This document shows positions 9,416 through 17,692 of a DNA stretch of 64,000 nucleotides, one piece after another. The position numbers and the translations under genes were made by a program. The stretch comes from Bosea sp. Tri-49. Its GTDB lineage: Bacteria > Pseudomonadota > Alphaproteobacteria > Rhizobiales > Beijerinckiaceae. Positions within the stretch are counted from its first letter, which is position 1. Every line of letters starts with the position of its first letter. The stretch covers positions 4,338,501-4,402,500 of the forward strand of contig NZ_CP017946.1 in the NCBI RefSeq assembly GCF_003952665.1, written 5' to 3'. Below the pieces are notes generated by a model. The model was not told where the DNA came from, ran no database searches, and saw nothing but the letters and a program-made list of their open reading frames with translations.

Positions 9416-10414
9416 ATGACCGCCGTAGCCCGCTCCCTCACCGACGGCATCGCACTGCCGACCTACGCCGATGTCGAGGCGGCGGCGAAACGCATCACCG
9501 GCGTCGCCCATCGCACGCCGGCGCTAACCTCGCGCACGGCCAATGAGCGAACCGGCGCCAATCTCGTCTTCAAGGCCGAGAATCTGCAGCGCATGGGCGC
9601 CTTCAAGTTCCGCGGCGGCTACAATGCGATCGCGGCGCTGACGCCGGAGCAGCGCAAGGCCGGCGTGCTGACCTATTCCTCCGGCAATCATGCCCAGGCG
9701 ATCGCCTATGCCAGCAAATTGCTCGGCGCGCCGGCGACGATCATCATGCCGCTGGATGCACCCGCGGCGAAGGTCGCGGCGACCAAGGGCTATGGCGCCG
9801 AGGTCGTGACCTATGACCGCTATACCCAGGACCGGCTCGCGCTCGGCGACCGGCTGGCGGCCGAGCGCGGGCTGACGCTGATTCCGCCCTATGATCATCC
9901 CGAGGTCATCGCCGGCCAGGGGACGGCGACCAAGGAATTGATCGAGGAGGCCGGCGAGCTCGACGTCTTGCTGGTCTGCCTTGGCGGCGGCGGGCTCCTT
10001 TCCGGTGCACTGCTGGCGGCCAGGGCGCTCAACCCCGGCTGCAAGGTCTATGGCGTCGAGCCGGAGGCCGGCAATGACGGCCAGCAGTCGCTGCGCAAGG
10101 GCGAGATCGTCAAGATCGACGTGCCCAAGACCATCGCTGACGGCGCCCAGACGCCCTTCCTCGGCAACTACACCTTCCCGATCATCCGCGATCTCGTCGA
10201 GGACATCGTCACCGTGCCGGATGCAGCGCTTGTCGCGGCGATGCGCTTCTTCGCCGAACGGATGAAGCTCGTGGTCGAGCCGACCGGTTGCCTCGCCGCG
10301 GCCGCAGCGTTCACCGGGGCGGTGCCGGTCGAAGGCAAGCGCGTCGGCGTCATCCTGAGTGGCGGCAATGTCGACCTCGCCAGCTTCGCCCGTTTCGTCG
10401 GTGAGGGCGCGTGA
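9416..10414 (+). CDS. serine/threonine dehydratase family (PLP fold type II)
   Basis: 332 residues. PLP-dependent ammonia-lyase giving 2-oxobutanoate or pyruvate. The PLP lysine is in GAFKFRGGYNA, the substrate loop is SSGNHAQ, the phosphate cup is GGGGLLSG, and the C-terminal SGGN segment closes the domain. There is no regulatory ACT domain, so this is the catabolic or serine-racemase/hydroxyaspartate-lyase type, not biosynthetic IlvA. The ATG at 9416 has GCAGGAA upstream; longer starts at 9359 and 9383 lack one. It overlaps the following RidA gene by 4 bp (GTGA), coupling it to the enzyme that clears its reactive enamine product. Confidence 0.88.
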   Translation: MTAVARSLTDGIALPTYADVEAAAKRITGVAHRTPALTSRTANERTGANLVFKAENLQRMGAFKFRGGYNAIAALTPEQRKAGVLTYSSGNHAQAIAYASKLLGAPATIIMPLDAPAAKVAATKGYGAEVVTYDRYTQDRLALGDRLAAERGLTLIPPYDHPEVIAGQGTATKELIEEAGELDVLLVCLGGGGLLSGALLAARALNPGCKVYGVEPEAGNDGQQSLRKGEIVKIDVPKTIADGAQTPFLGNYTFPIIRDLVEDIVTVPDAALVAAMRFFAERMKLVVEPTGCLAAAAAFTGAVPVEGKRVGVILSGGNVDLASFARFVGEGA

Positions 10415-10806
10415 GCGAGATCGAGACGATCCTGTCGCCTGATGTGCCGGCGCCGGCCGGGCATTATTCGCAGGCGGTGGCCTACAAGGACCTCGTCTTC
10501 GTCTCCGGCCAGCTCGCGCCGCGTCCCGATGGCAGCCACACCGTCGGCGAGCCCTTCGCGACGCAGGCGCGCCAGGCGCTCGACAATCTCCTCGCCGTGC
10601 TCGCCGCCGCCGGCTGCGGCCCGGCCGATGTGCTGAAGGTCACCGCCTATCTGGTCGGCGCCGCGCATTGGCCTGACTTCAACGCTGTCTATGCCGAGGT
10701 TTTCGGCTCGCATAAGCCGGCACGCGCCGTCGTTCCGGTGCCGGAGCTGCACCATGGCTATCTCATCGAGATCGAGGCCGTGGCGGTCCGCCGCAAGGCG
10801 GTTTGA
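10411..10806 (+). CDS. RidA-family enamine/imine deaminase
   Basis: 131 residues. RidA proteins hydrolyse 2-aminoacrylate/2-aminocrotonate-type intermediates released by PLP dehydratases. The key arginine is in KPARAVVPVPEL and the later YLIEIEAVA strand bears the conserved glutamate. The GTG start overlaps the dehydratase stop by 4 bp, arguing for translational coupling. This gene order makes chemical sense, since the upstream enzyme generates the RidA substrate. A second RidA paralogue is encoded near 53.7 kb. Confidence 0.9.
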   Translation: MSEIETILSPDVPAPAGHYSQAVAYKDLVFVSGQLAPRPDGSHTVGEPFATQARQALDNLLAVLAAAGCGPADVLKVTAYLVGAAHWPDFNAVYAEVFGSHKPARAVVPVPELHHGYLIEIEAVAVRRKAV

Positions 10807-10826
10807 AACCGCCAGCGATTCCACCG

Positions 10827-10855
10827 TTGACGCCAAGCGCGGCAGGAACTATAGG
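10827..10855 (+). promoter_or_regulatory. sigma-70-type promoter for rpsT
   Basis: TTGACG and TATAGG separated by exactly 17 bases, a near-consensus housekeeping promoter. It starts 20 bp after the RidA stop and would give rpsT a leader of about 115 nt. The leader contains a CGGTC...GACCG hairpin around 10870-10890. S20 leaders are translationally autoregulated in other bacteria, so a similar control is possible. Confidence 0.7.
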
Positions 10856-10976
10856 GTCGGGCCTCGCGGCGGTCTTGCTCCGGCAGGACCGTCGCTCGCA
10901 TTTTCAATCGAAGGTTCGTGGTCGTGCCAGCCGGCGGATAGCCAGGCGCTCACCGCGATGAGGACGAGGACAGACC

Positions 10977-11243
10977 ATGGCCAACACGACTTCGGCCAAG
11001 AAGGCCGCGCGCAAGATCGTGCGGCGCACCGAAGTGAACAAGGCGCGCCGCAGCCGCGTGCGCACCTTCCTGCGCAAGGTCGAGGAGGCGATCGCTTCCG
11101 GTGACAAGACTGCTGCCGCAGCCGCGCTGAAGGCCGCTCAGCCGGAGATCATGCGGGCCGCGCAGAAGGGCGTGGTTCACAAGAACACCGCTTCGCGCAA
11201 GGTTTCGCGTCTGGCTCATCGCGTGAGCGCGCTGGCTTCCTGA
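10977..11243 (+). CDS. rpsT: 30S ribosomal protein S20
   Basis: 88 residues, highly basic, beginning [21 protein letters not shown] and continuing with a long helix rich in Arg, Lys and Ala. Ends with [14 protein letters not shown], typical of bS20. Binds the 5' domain of 16S rRNA early in 30S assembly. Conserved position upstream of dnaA in Rhizobiales. It has its own promoter and a strong terminator, so it is a monocistronic unit. Confidence 0.97.
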   Translation: MANTTSAKKAARKIVRRTEVNKARRSRVRTFLRKVEEAIASGDKTAAAAALKAAQPEIMRAAQKGVVHKNTASRKVSRLAHRVSALAS

Positions 11244-11279
11244 TCACCGTTCCGTAGAACGGCTTTCAGCTGATTTCGA

Positions 11280-11303
11280 CCCGGCCGCGAGGCCGGGTTT
11301 TTT
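11280..11303 (+). terminator. intrinsic terminator of rpsT
   Basis: Seven-bp GC stem (CCCGGCC / GGCCGGG), tetraloop GCGA, then six T residues. It lies 36 bp after the rpsT stop and is a textbook Rho-independent terminator. Confidence 0.92.
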
Positions 11304-12029
11304 GTTTGCCGGATCGCTGGCGGAAGGCGTCCCCGATGCTGCGGCGCAACACCAGCTGTCAACGCAGATTCCGCAATCTTTCCACTGCTTTACCAGCTTG
11401 ACTTCGATGTAGTTTTAGAGGTCGCAAACCACCCCGTTTCGAGCTTTTGACCGCACAAAATTCCTCCATATTTTTCATGACCTTAGTGGGCAAAGCAATT
11501 CGCCTTGAGGAATCACCCTCCCCCGGAAGGGGTAGACCACCCCCTTCAAAAAAAAAGATTCGGAGCCGGCGCGAGACCTCGCCGGTAAAGAAAAGCTTAA
11601 CTTCCCCAACTGATTGCGAGGCACTTACCGGTAGGTCAGAGAGGGGGTCATTGCCCCCTGATCCGCGAAGCCGGCTGAGGGGGATATTGCTCCCGTTCGA
11701 GACGGCCCTGTAAGGTCTTTTTCATCGCCGGGCGGACAGAGATGTACGGCCGGCTCTCCTAAGAATTGTTGATGGTTTTGGCTTACAACCAGGCGGGGTT
11801 GGAAGAATGAGCTTTTATGTCTCAAAGATTTAAATTCCTTGAAATGAAGCGCAGCCGCAACTGAACTTTCAGAGCGCGCGGCACTACCCGAAAAAGCGTT
11901 GGGATGACCTCGCTTCGCGGCGTTTTTCGCCGACGAGGAGAGCGATGCTTTTTCTAAAACCGAAAATATTGCACAACCAACCCCAGAACGGGGTGGTCAA
12001 GTGCGTGGCACTGAAACGGGGCAATTGGA
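11304..12029 (+). promoter_or_regulatory. long AT-richer spacer upstream of dnaA (regulatory region)
   Basis: About 730 bp without a credible gene, clearly richer in A+T than its flanks. It holds three GANTC methylation sites (11367, 11510, 11557) within 195 bp; a candidate promoter TTGACC-N16-TATTTT at 11447-11474; runs of G and C able to form short hairpins (11525-11550, 11641-11661); a two-part stem at about 11908-11938 (CCTCG/CGAGG enclosing CGGCG/CGCCG); a near-DnaA box TATTGCACA at 11967-11975; and a hairpin ACCAACCCC/GGGGTGGT at 11976-11997. It most likely controls dnaA. Only one DnaA-box-like site is visible, so I do not call it oriC. Confidence 0.5.
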
Positions 12030-13544
12030 ATGTTCGAGCGGATGGAGACTGGCAACTTGACCGACGCAACCACCACCACGGTGCTGACGGGACTTGTCCT
12101 GAGCGAACCGACGGGTGCTGCCGGGATCAAGGATCGCTGGGACAGGGTCCGCCGGCGTCTGCGCGCCGAGCTCGGCGAAGACGTCTTCTCCAGCTGGTTC
12201 GCCCGCGTCGAGATCGGTGCGATCGTCGAAGGCGTCGCCCATCTCACCGTCCCGACCCGCTTTCTGAAGAGCTGGCTCGAAGCACACTATGCAGAGCGCC
12301 TGCGGGCGCATTGCATGGCGGAGCTCGATGCCCTCCATGGGATCGCCCTCTCGGTGCGCCAGGTGGCGCGGGATAGCTCCGAGCCCTGCCGTGACACCTC
12401 GGCACAGCGAGCACGCCTGGCTCAGCCCCGTGCCACTGCTCCCGTCGCAGAGACTGCTCCCGCCTCTGCGACCCATCAGTCCGGCGAGCGCGATGCCATG
12501 GACGCCAATGGCACGCTGCTCGACCGGCGCATGACCTTCCAGAGCTTCGTCGTCGGCAAGTCGAATGCGCTCGCCTTCGCCGCGGCCGAGCGGATCTCGG
12601 CCGCGCCGGCCGGCTCGACGCCCTATAACCCGCTCTACCTCCATGCCGGTGTCGGCCTCGGCAAGACGCACCTGATCCAGGCCATCGCCCAGGATGCACG
12701 TCAGCACGGCAAGCGTGTCGCCTATTTCACCGCCGACCGCTTCATGTACGGCTTCGTCGCGGCGCTGAAGTCGCAGACGGCGCTCGCCTTCAAGGAGAAG
12801 CTGCGCGGCATCGACCTCTTGATCGTCGATGACGTTCAGTTCATCCAGGGCCGCTCGATCCAGCAGGAGTTCGGCCACACGATCAACGCGCTGATCGACG
12901 CCGGCAAGCAGATCGTCGTCGCCGCCGACCGGCTGCCTACAGATCTGGAGGCGCTCGACGAGCGCATCCGCTCGCGGCTCGCCGGCGGCCTCGTCGTCGA
13001 GATCGGCGAACTCGACGAGGCGCTGCGCGTCAAGATCCTGACGACCAGGCTCGACGGGCTGAAAGCTGCCCATCCGAGCTTCCACGTCAACCCGGATGTG
13101 ATTGCCTACGTCGCCCGGGCGGTCGCCACCAATGGCCGCGACCTCGACGGCGCCGCCAACCGTATCCTGGCGCATGCGACGCTGACCGGGGCGACGGTGA
13201 CAATGGAGACCGCCGAGGCGGCGATCCGCGATCTGGTGCGGACGCGTGAGCCGCGCCGCGTCAAGATCGAGGACATCCAGAAGCTGGTCGCGACCCGCTA
13301 CAATGTCAGCCGCGCCGATATCCTGTCGGAGCGCCGCACCGCAGCAGTAGTCAAGCCGCGCCAGATCGCGATGTACCTCGCCAAGGCGCTGACGCCGCGT
13401 TCCTTGCCGGAGATCGGCCGGCGCTTTGGCGGGCGCGATCACACCACCGTGCTGCATGCCGTGCGCAAGATCGAGAAGGCGATCGTCGAGGACCGGCTGC
13501 TGCATGACGAGGTCGACCTGCTGAAGCGCATGCTGCAGGAGTGA
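12030..13544 (+). CDS. dnaA: DnaA, chromosomal replication initiator
   Basis: 504 residues with all four domains: N-terminal helicase-loading domain (to about 105), a variable Ala/Pro/Ser linker (about 110-160), the AAA+ domain with Walker A GVGLGKT (about 207-213) and Walker B LLIVDDVQF (about 263-271), and the DNA-binding domain IV with the signature GGRDHTTVLHAVRKIE near residues 465-480. Opens oriC and loads DnaB. An alternative ATG four codons downstream (12042) cannot be excluded; neither has a strong ribosome site. dnaN and recF follow on the same strand, unlike Sinorhizobium, where dnaN is not adjacent. Confidence 0.98.
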   Translation: MFERMETGNLTDATTTTVLTGLVLSEPTGAAGIKDRWDRVRRRLRAELGEDVFSSWFARVEIGAIVEGVAHLTVPTRFLKSWLEAHYAERLRAHCMAELDALHGIALSVRQVARDSSEPCRDTSAQRARLAQPRATAPVAETAPASATHQSGERDAMDANGTLLDRRMTFQSFVVGKSNALAFAAAERISAAPAGSTPYNPLYLHAGVGLGKTHLIQAIAQDARQHGKRVAYFTADRFMYGFVAALKSQTALAFKEKLRGIDLLIVDDVQFIQGRSIQQEFGHTINALIDAGKQIVVAADRLPTDLEALDERIRSRLAGGLVVEIGELDEALRVKILTTRLDGLKAAHPSFHVNPDVIAYVARAVATNGRDLDGAANRILAHATLTGATVTMETAEAAIRDLVRTREPRRVKIEDIQKLVATRYNVSRADILSERRTAAVVKPRQIAMYLAKALTPRSLPEIGRRFGGRDHTTVLHAVRKIEKAIVEDRLLHDEVDLLKRMLQE

Positions 13545-13630
13545 GCCCACCTCTCGTGTTAGCTGTGATTGCGGGCATTCCTGCCCTTGCGCGGGAACCG
13601 GCCCTCCGGCAATGTCGCGGGCCATTCTCT

Positions 13631-13656
13631 CGCCCGCGCGCCTTGCCGCGCGGGCG
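13631..13656 (+). promoter_or_regulatory. perfect GC hairpin in dnaA-dnaN spacer
   Basis: CGCCCGCGCG and CGCGCGGGCG pair perfectly (10 bp) around a CCTTGC loop. It ends 21 bp before the dnaN start codon and has no T-run, so it is not an intrinsic terminator. It could be an RNA-stability, processing or attenuation element between dnaA and dnaN. Confidence 0.55.
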
Positions 13657-13677
13657 CCAGCACGCCAGAAGACGCCC

Positions 13678-14796
13678 ATGAAGGTTACGGTCGAACGCTC
13701 CACGCTCCTGAAGTCGCTCGGGCATGTCCATCGTGTGGTCGAGCGGCGCAACACGATCCCGATCCTGTCCAACCTCTTGCTGCGCGGCAGCGAGGACGGG
13801 CTGAAGCTGAAAGCCACCGATCTCGACATCGAGGTCGTCGAGACCGTGCCGGCCGACGTGATCGAGCCCGGCGCGACCACGGTGCCGGCGCACACGCTTT
13901 ACGACATCGTGCGCAAGCTGCCGGACGGCTCCCAGGTCTCGCTTGAGACCACCGGCGAGACCGGCCAGATGCTGCTGCGCTCGGGCCGTTCGCGCTTCAC
14001 TCTGCAAACCTTGCCGGAGAGCGACTTCCCGGACATCACCGCCGGCGAGATGGCGCATCGCTTCGTGCTGCCGGCCGGCGAGTTCAAGCGCCTGATCGAC
14101 AAGACCCAGTTCGCGATCTCGACTGAGGAGACGCGCTACTATCTCAACGGCATCTATCTGCACGCCATCGATGTCGATGGGCGCCCGGTGCTGCGCGCGG
14201 TCGCGACCGATGGCCATCGCCTCGCCCGCGTCGACACGGCTGCCCCGCAGGGCTCGCTCGGCATGCCCGGGGTGATCGTGCCGCGCAAGGCGGTGTCCGA
14301 GATCCAGAAGCTGCTGGAAGATGGCGAGAGTGAAGTCCAGATCGAGCTCTCGGCCACGAAGATCCGGGTCGCCACGGCGGAGGTCGTGCTGACCTCGAAG
14401 CTGATCGACGGCACCTTCCCCGACTATCAGCGCGTCATTCCGTCCGGAAACGACAAGCTGCTGACCGTCGACCGGGGCGATTTCGCCGCGTCCGTCGACC
14501 GCGTCTCGACGATTTCGTCCGAGCGTGGCCGCGCCGTAAAGCTCTCCATGGCCGATGGCCGCATGACGCTCTCGGTGACCAATCCCGATTCCGGCTCGGC
14601 GACCGAGGAGATCGAGGTCGACTACGATGCCGGCCCGCTCGATATCGGCTTCAACGCGCGCTACCTGATGGACATCGCCGCCCAGCTCGACGGTGACACC
14701 GCCCTGCTCAAGCTCGCCGATCCGGGCTCGCCGACGGTGATCCAGGACCGCGAAGGCGCTTCGGCCCTTTATGTGCTGATGCCGATGCGGGTCTGA
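13678..14796 (+). CDS. dnaN: DnaN, DNA polymerase III beta sliding clamp
   Basis: 372 residues, the usual length in this order. Three repeated clamp domains are recognisable; the N-terminus MKVTVERSTLLKSLGHVHRVVERR and motifs such as TDGHRLA and NARYLMDIAA are characteristic, and the extreme C-terminus LYVLMPMRV is the classic beta-clamp ending. It tethers polymerase III and other factors to DNA. The ATG at 13678 has AGAAGA upstream; a longer frame from 13612 reads through the GC hairpin and is unlikely. Confidence 0.97.
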   Translation: MKVTVERSTLLKSLGHVHRVVERRNTIPILSNLLLRGSEDGLKLKATDLDIEVVETVPADVIEPGATTVPAHTLYDIVRKLPDGSQVSLETTGETGQMLLRSGRSRFTLQTLPESDFPDITAGEMAHRFVLPAGEFKRLIDKTQFAISTEETRYYLNGIYLHAIDVDGRPVLRAVATDGHRLARVDTAAPQGSLGMPGVIVPRKAVSEIQKLLEDGESEVQIELSATKIRVATAEVVLTSKLIDGTFPDYQRVIPSGNDKLLTVDRGDFAASVDRVSTISSERGRAVKLSMADGRMTLSVTNPDSGSATEEIEVDYDAGPLDIGFNARYLMDIAAQLDGDTALLKLADPGSPTVIQDREGASALYVLMPMRV

Positions 14797-14811
14797 TCCC
14801 GGCAGAGCGTC

Positions 14812-15939
14812 TTGACCGCGGTCGCCCACCTCACTTTGCAGAATTTCCGCTCCTATCCGGCCCTCGATCTTGCGATCGAGGGCCGGCTCGTTGCGCTGTG
14901 CGGCGAGAACGGCGCCGGCAAGACCAATTTGCTCGAAGCCCTCTCGCTGTTCGCGCCCGGCCGCGGCCTGAGACGCTCCGACCTTTCGGATATGGCGCGC
15001 CAGCCCGGCGATGGCGGCTTTGCTGTCTCGATCGCGCTCACCGATGACGGGGGAAGGCTCGGCATCGGGCTGGAGCCGCCGGATGCCGAGGGGCGCCGGG
15101 CACGGATCGCCCGCATCGACGGCGTCTCGGCCGGTTCGGCGCTCGCCTTCAGCGATTATCTGCGCCTGGTCTGGCTGACGCCCGATCTCGACGGGCTGTT
15201 CCGCGGCTCGGCCGGCGAGCGCCGCCGCTTCCTCGACCGGCTGGTGCTCGCAGTCGATCCCGGCCACGGCACGCGCTCGAACGCGCTCGAAAAGGCGCTG
15301 CGCTCGCGCAACCGCATCCTCGAGGAAAGCCCGCATCAGCAGCGTTGGCTCGACGCGGTCGAGCGCGAGATCGCCGAGCTCGGCGTCGCCGTCGCCGCTG
15401 CCCGGGCCGAGACGGTAGCGCGGCTTTCCGCCATCATCGCCCAGAATCACGATGACGCCTCACCGTTCCCGCAGGCCGAGATCGCGCTGGAAGGCGAGAT
15501 CGATGCGCTGGTCGCAAGCCTGCCGGCGCTCGATGCCGAGGACCGCTATCGCGAGCTGCTGGCTGGGATGCGCCCGCGCGACAAGGCGGCCGGGCGCACG
15601 CTCACCGGGCCGCAGGCCTCCGACCTCGCCGTGCGCCATGCCGCCAAGGACATCCCGGCGGGCCAAGGCTCGACCGGCGAGCAGAAGGCGCTGCTGATCG
15701 GGCTCGTACTCGCTCATGCGCGTCTCGTCGCAACAATGAGCGATCTACCGCCGCTCGTCCTGCTCGACGAGGTCGCCGCGCATCTCGATCCGCGCCGGCG
15801 CGCCGCGCTCTACGCGACGCTCGCCGAGCTTGGCTGCCAGGTCTGGATGACTGGCGCCGACCCGGCCCTGTTCGGCGATCTCCCCGATGGGGCGCAACGC
15901 TTCCTGGTTACGCCGGGCGAGGTTCGTGCCGTATCCTGA
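14812..15939 (+). CDS. recF: RecF, recombination mediator ATPase
   Basis: 375 residues. SMC-like ATPase that helps load RecA at gaps with RecO/RecR. Walker A is GENGAGKTNLLEALS (about 31-45), preceded by LTLQNFRSYPALDL; the signature motif is QGSTGEQKALLIGL and Walker B is LVLLDEVAAHLD. Starts with TTG 15 bp after the dnaN stop, preceded by AGAG. Forms the dnaA-dnaN-recF cluster. Confidence 0.96.
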   Translation: MTAVAHLTLQNFRSYPALDLAIEGRLVALCGENGAGKTNLLEALSLFAPGRGLRRSDLSDMARQPGDGGFAVSIALTDDGGRLGIGLEPPDAEGRRARIARIDGVSAGSALAFSDYLRLVWLTPDLDGLFRGSAGERRRFLDRLVLAVDPGHGTRSNALEKALRSRNRILEESPHQQRWLDAVEREIAELGVAVAAARAETVARLSAIIAQNHDDASPFPQAEIALEGEIDALVASLPALDAEDRYRELLAGMRPRDKAAGRTLTGPQASDLAVRHAAKDIPAGQGSTGEQKALLIGLVLAHARLVATMSDLPPLVLLDEVAAHLDPRRRAALYATLAELGCQVWMTGADPALFGDLPDGAQRFLVTPGEVRAVS

Positions 15940-16062
15940 AAGCAGCCGCGGTCCATGATTGGTCAACTCGGCTGATCCGCGCCATCACGCATGCCGATGG
16001 GACGCTGAGCTTGCTTGCTGCTAGCATGGCGTGAAGAACGTCATCATCAGGGATGAGCGCCG

Positions 16063-16677
16063 ATGGATCTCGCCGGGCTTCTGGTTTTCGCCGGTGTCTA
16101 TTTTCTCGCCGTCGCCTCGCCGGGGCCGGGCATCGCGGCGATCGTGGCCCGCTCGCTCTCGACCGGGTTCCGGCGGGCGGTACCTTTCGTCCTCGGCATC
16201 GCGGCAGGCGACCTGGTCTGGCTGACTTTTTCGGTACTCGGCCTGTCGCTGCTGATGCAGAGTTTCCACGGCCTGTTCCTGGCGATCAAATACGCCGGCT
16301 GCGCCTATCTGATCTATCTCGCCTGGAAGCTCTGGACCGCGCCGGTGAAGAGCCTCGAAGACCAACCGGCAATGCGCGGCGAGGGCATTCGACTCTTCCT
16401 CGGCGGCGTCGCGCTGACGCTCGGCAATCCCAAGGTGATGGTGTTCTTCGTTTCGATCCTGCCGCTTATCGTCGACCTGCAGGCGATCACGCCGCTTGCC
16501 TTCGTCGAGGTCGCGGTGCTGACCATGCTGATCATCAACACCACCCTGCTCGGCTATGCCTTCGCCGCCGATCGGGCGCGGCGTCTGGTGGCGAGCCCGC
16601 GCACCATGCGCCGGATCAACCGCGTCACCGGCGGCGTGATGGCGGGTGCCGCGGCAGCGATCGCGGTGCGTGGCTGA
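16063..16677 (+). CDS. LysE/RhtB-family amino-acid exporter
   Basis: 204 residues with about six hydrophobic segments. The N-terminal segment contains the family hallmark ASPGPGIAAIVARS. Other typical pieces are KYAGCAYLIYLAWKLW and the Asn-Pro-Lys turn LTLGNPKVMVFF. LysE-type transporters export amino acids or homoserine lactones across the inner membrane. The substrate cannot be assigned. The cupin gene follows after a single base, so they are probably one transcript. Confidence 0.9.
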   Translation: MDLAGLLVFAGVYFLAVASPGPGIAAIVARSLSTGFRRAVPFVLGIAAGDLVWLTFSVLGLSLLMQSFHGLFLAIKYAGCAYLIYLAWKLWTAPVKSLEDQPAMRGEGIRLFLGGVALTLGNPKVMVFFVSILPLIVDLQAITPLAFVEVAVLTMLIINTTLLGYAFAADRARRLVASPRTMRRINRVTGGVMAGAAAAIAVRG

Positions 16678-16678
16678 G

Positions 16679-17032
16679 ATGGCAGGCACGACAGCAGAAC
16701 CGCGTGCCATTCGCCGCGAGGACTGGTCCGAGACGCCCGGCGAATGGCATGGAGAGGTCCAGGGCTTCGGCGGCGAGGTCTCGCTGATCTTCGTTCGGGC
16801 CGAGCCGGGCAAGGGGCCGCGGCTGCACAGCCACCCCTATCCCGAGACCTTCATCGTGCGCTCCGGCCGGGCGCTCTACACGATCGGCGATCAGGAGATC
16901 GAAGCTGGCCCCGGGCAGATCCTGGTCGTACCGGCCGGCGTGCCGCACAAGTTCCGCAGCCTCGGGCCGGAGGTGCTGGAATCGATCGACATCCACGCCA
17001 GCGAGCGCTTCGTCACAGACTGGCTGGAGTAG
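16679..17032 (+). CDS. cupin-domain protein
   Basis: 117 residues forming one small cupin barrel. Motif 1 is LHSHPYPETFIVRSGRAL with metal ligands H-x-H-x4-E; motif 2 is PAGVPHKFRSLG with the third His. Such proteins are often metal-dependent small-molecule enzymes or sensors. The ATG at 16679 follows the exporter stop by one base; an earlier in-frame start at 16646 would overlap the exporter. Function unassigned; it may act on the exporter substrate. Confidence 0.85.
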   Translation: MAGTTAEPRAIRREDWSETPGEWHGEVQGFGGEVSLIFVRAEPGKGPRLHSHPYPETFIVRSGRALYTIGDQEIEAGPGQILVVPAGVPHKFRSLGPEVLESIDIHASERFVTDWLE

Positions 17033-17035
17033 CGC

Positions 17036-17692
17036 TCAGCGCCCGCCCGCCGCGGCAATCAGCTTGGCGACCTCGCTCTGGCCGCGCTTGCGGGCGTGCT
17101 GGAGCGGGCTGACGCCATCCTTGTCGGCGAGGTTGGGATCGGCGCCCGCATCGAGCACGAGCCTGGCCACCTCTCGATGGCGCGGGCCGCCATCGCCGAG
17201 GATCACGATCTCCAGCAGGCAGGTCCAGCCGAGGTTGTTGACGTGGTTCACGTCGATGCCGCTGGTCAAAAGCAGCTTTGCCGTCTCGACATGGGCGCGC
17301 TCGCAGGCCGGGATCAGGGCATTACCGCCATAGCGATTGCGGATCGTCAGATCAGGCTTGAGCGGCAACATCGCCGCAATGATCTCGGTGCGGCCGCTGG
17401 CGCCGGCGAGCAGCCAGGGCGTATCTTGATTAGCGGCCTGGGCGTTCGGACTGGCGCCTGCAGCGAGCAATGCCTTGGCAATGGCGACATGGTTGCCGGC
17501 GACAGCGAGCAGGAGCGGTGTCTGCCTCTGGCCGTCGCGCGCTTCGAGATCGGCGCCGGCCGCGATCAGGCGGTTCACCGCCGCAAGATCGCCACGGCCG
17601 GCCGCGTCGAGCAGCCCTGTCCGCGCCTCGCTTGTTCCCGTCATCAGCAGCACTCCCGCCAGGACCGCGGCGGCGCGCAGCAGCCACCTCAT
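17036..17692 (-). CDS. ankyrin-repeat protein, exported
   Basis: 218 residues. A signal peptide ([20 protein letters not shown], then SEA-RTG) is followed by about five ankyrin repeats: [40 protein letters not shown], a repeat containing [16 protein letters not shown], and [20 protein letters not shown]. Likely a periplasmic protein-binding module. Its start overlaps the hrcA stop by 4 bp, so it is cotranscribed with the heat-shock repressor, in the place where grpE often sits in related bacteria. Confidence 0.88.
   Translation of the reverse strand: MRWLLRAAAVLAGVLLMTGTSEARTGLLDAAGRGDLAAVNRLIAAGADLEARDGQRQTPLLLAVAGNHVAIAKALLAAGASPNAQAANQDTPWLLAGASGRTEIIAAMLPLKPDLTIRNRYGGNALIPACERAHVETAKLLLTSGIDVNHVNNLGWTCLLEIVILGDGGPRHREVARLVLDAGADPNLADKDGVSPLQHARKRGQSEVAKLIAAAGGR

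Noticed and set aside
11520..11557. Terminator from AAGGGG...CCCCTT next to a run of ten A
   Set aside because: The A-run follows the stem on the plus strand and the T-run precedes it on the minus strand, so neither strand gives stem-then-U.
11304..12029. oriC in the rpsT-dnaA spacer
   Set aside because: AT-richer and with GANTC sites, but only one near-match to a DnaA box; many Rhizobiales have oriC near hemE instead.
11945..12376. Frame overlapping the dnaA start
   Set aside because: Out-of-frame shadow, Arg-rich composition, no ribosome site.
13351..15450. Long antisense open frame opposite dnaN/recF (and similar frames at 6280-7968, 11997-13895 and 27287-29014)
   Set aside because: Low-complexity shadows caused by high GC3 opposite well-identified genes; no family resemblance.
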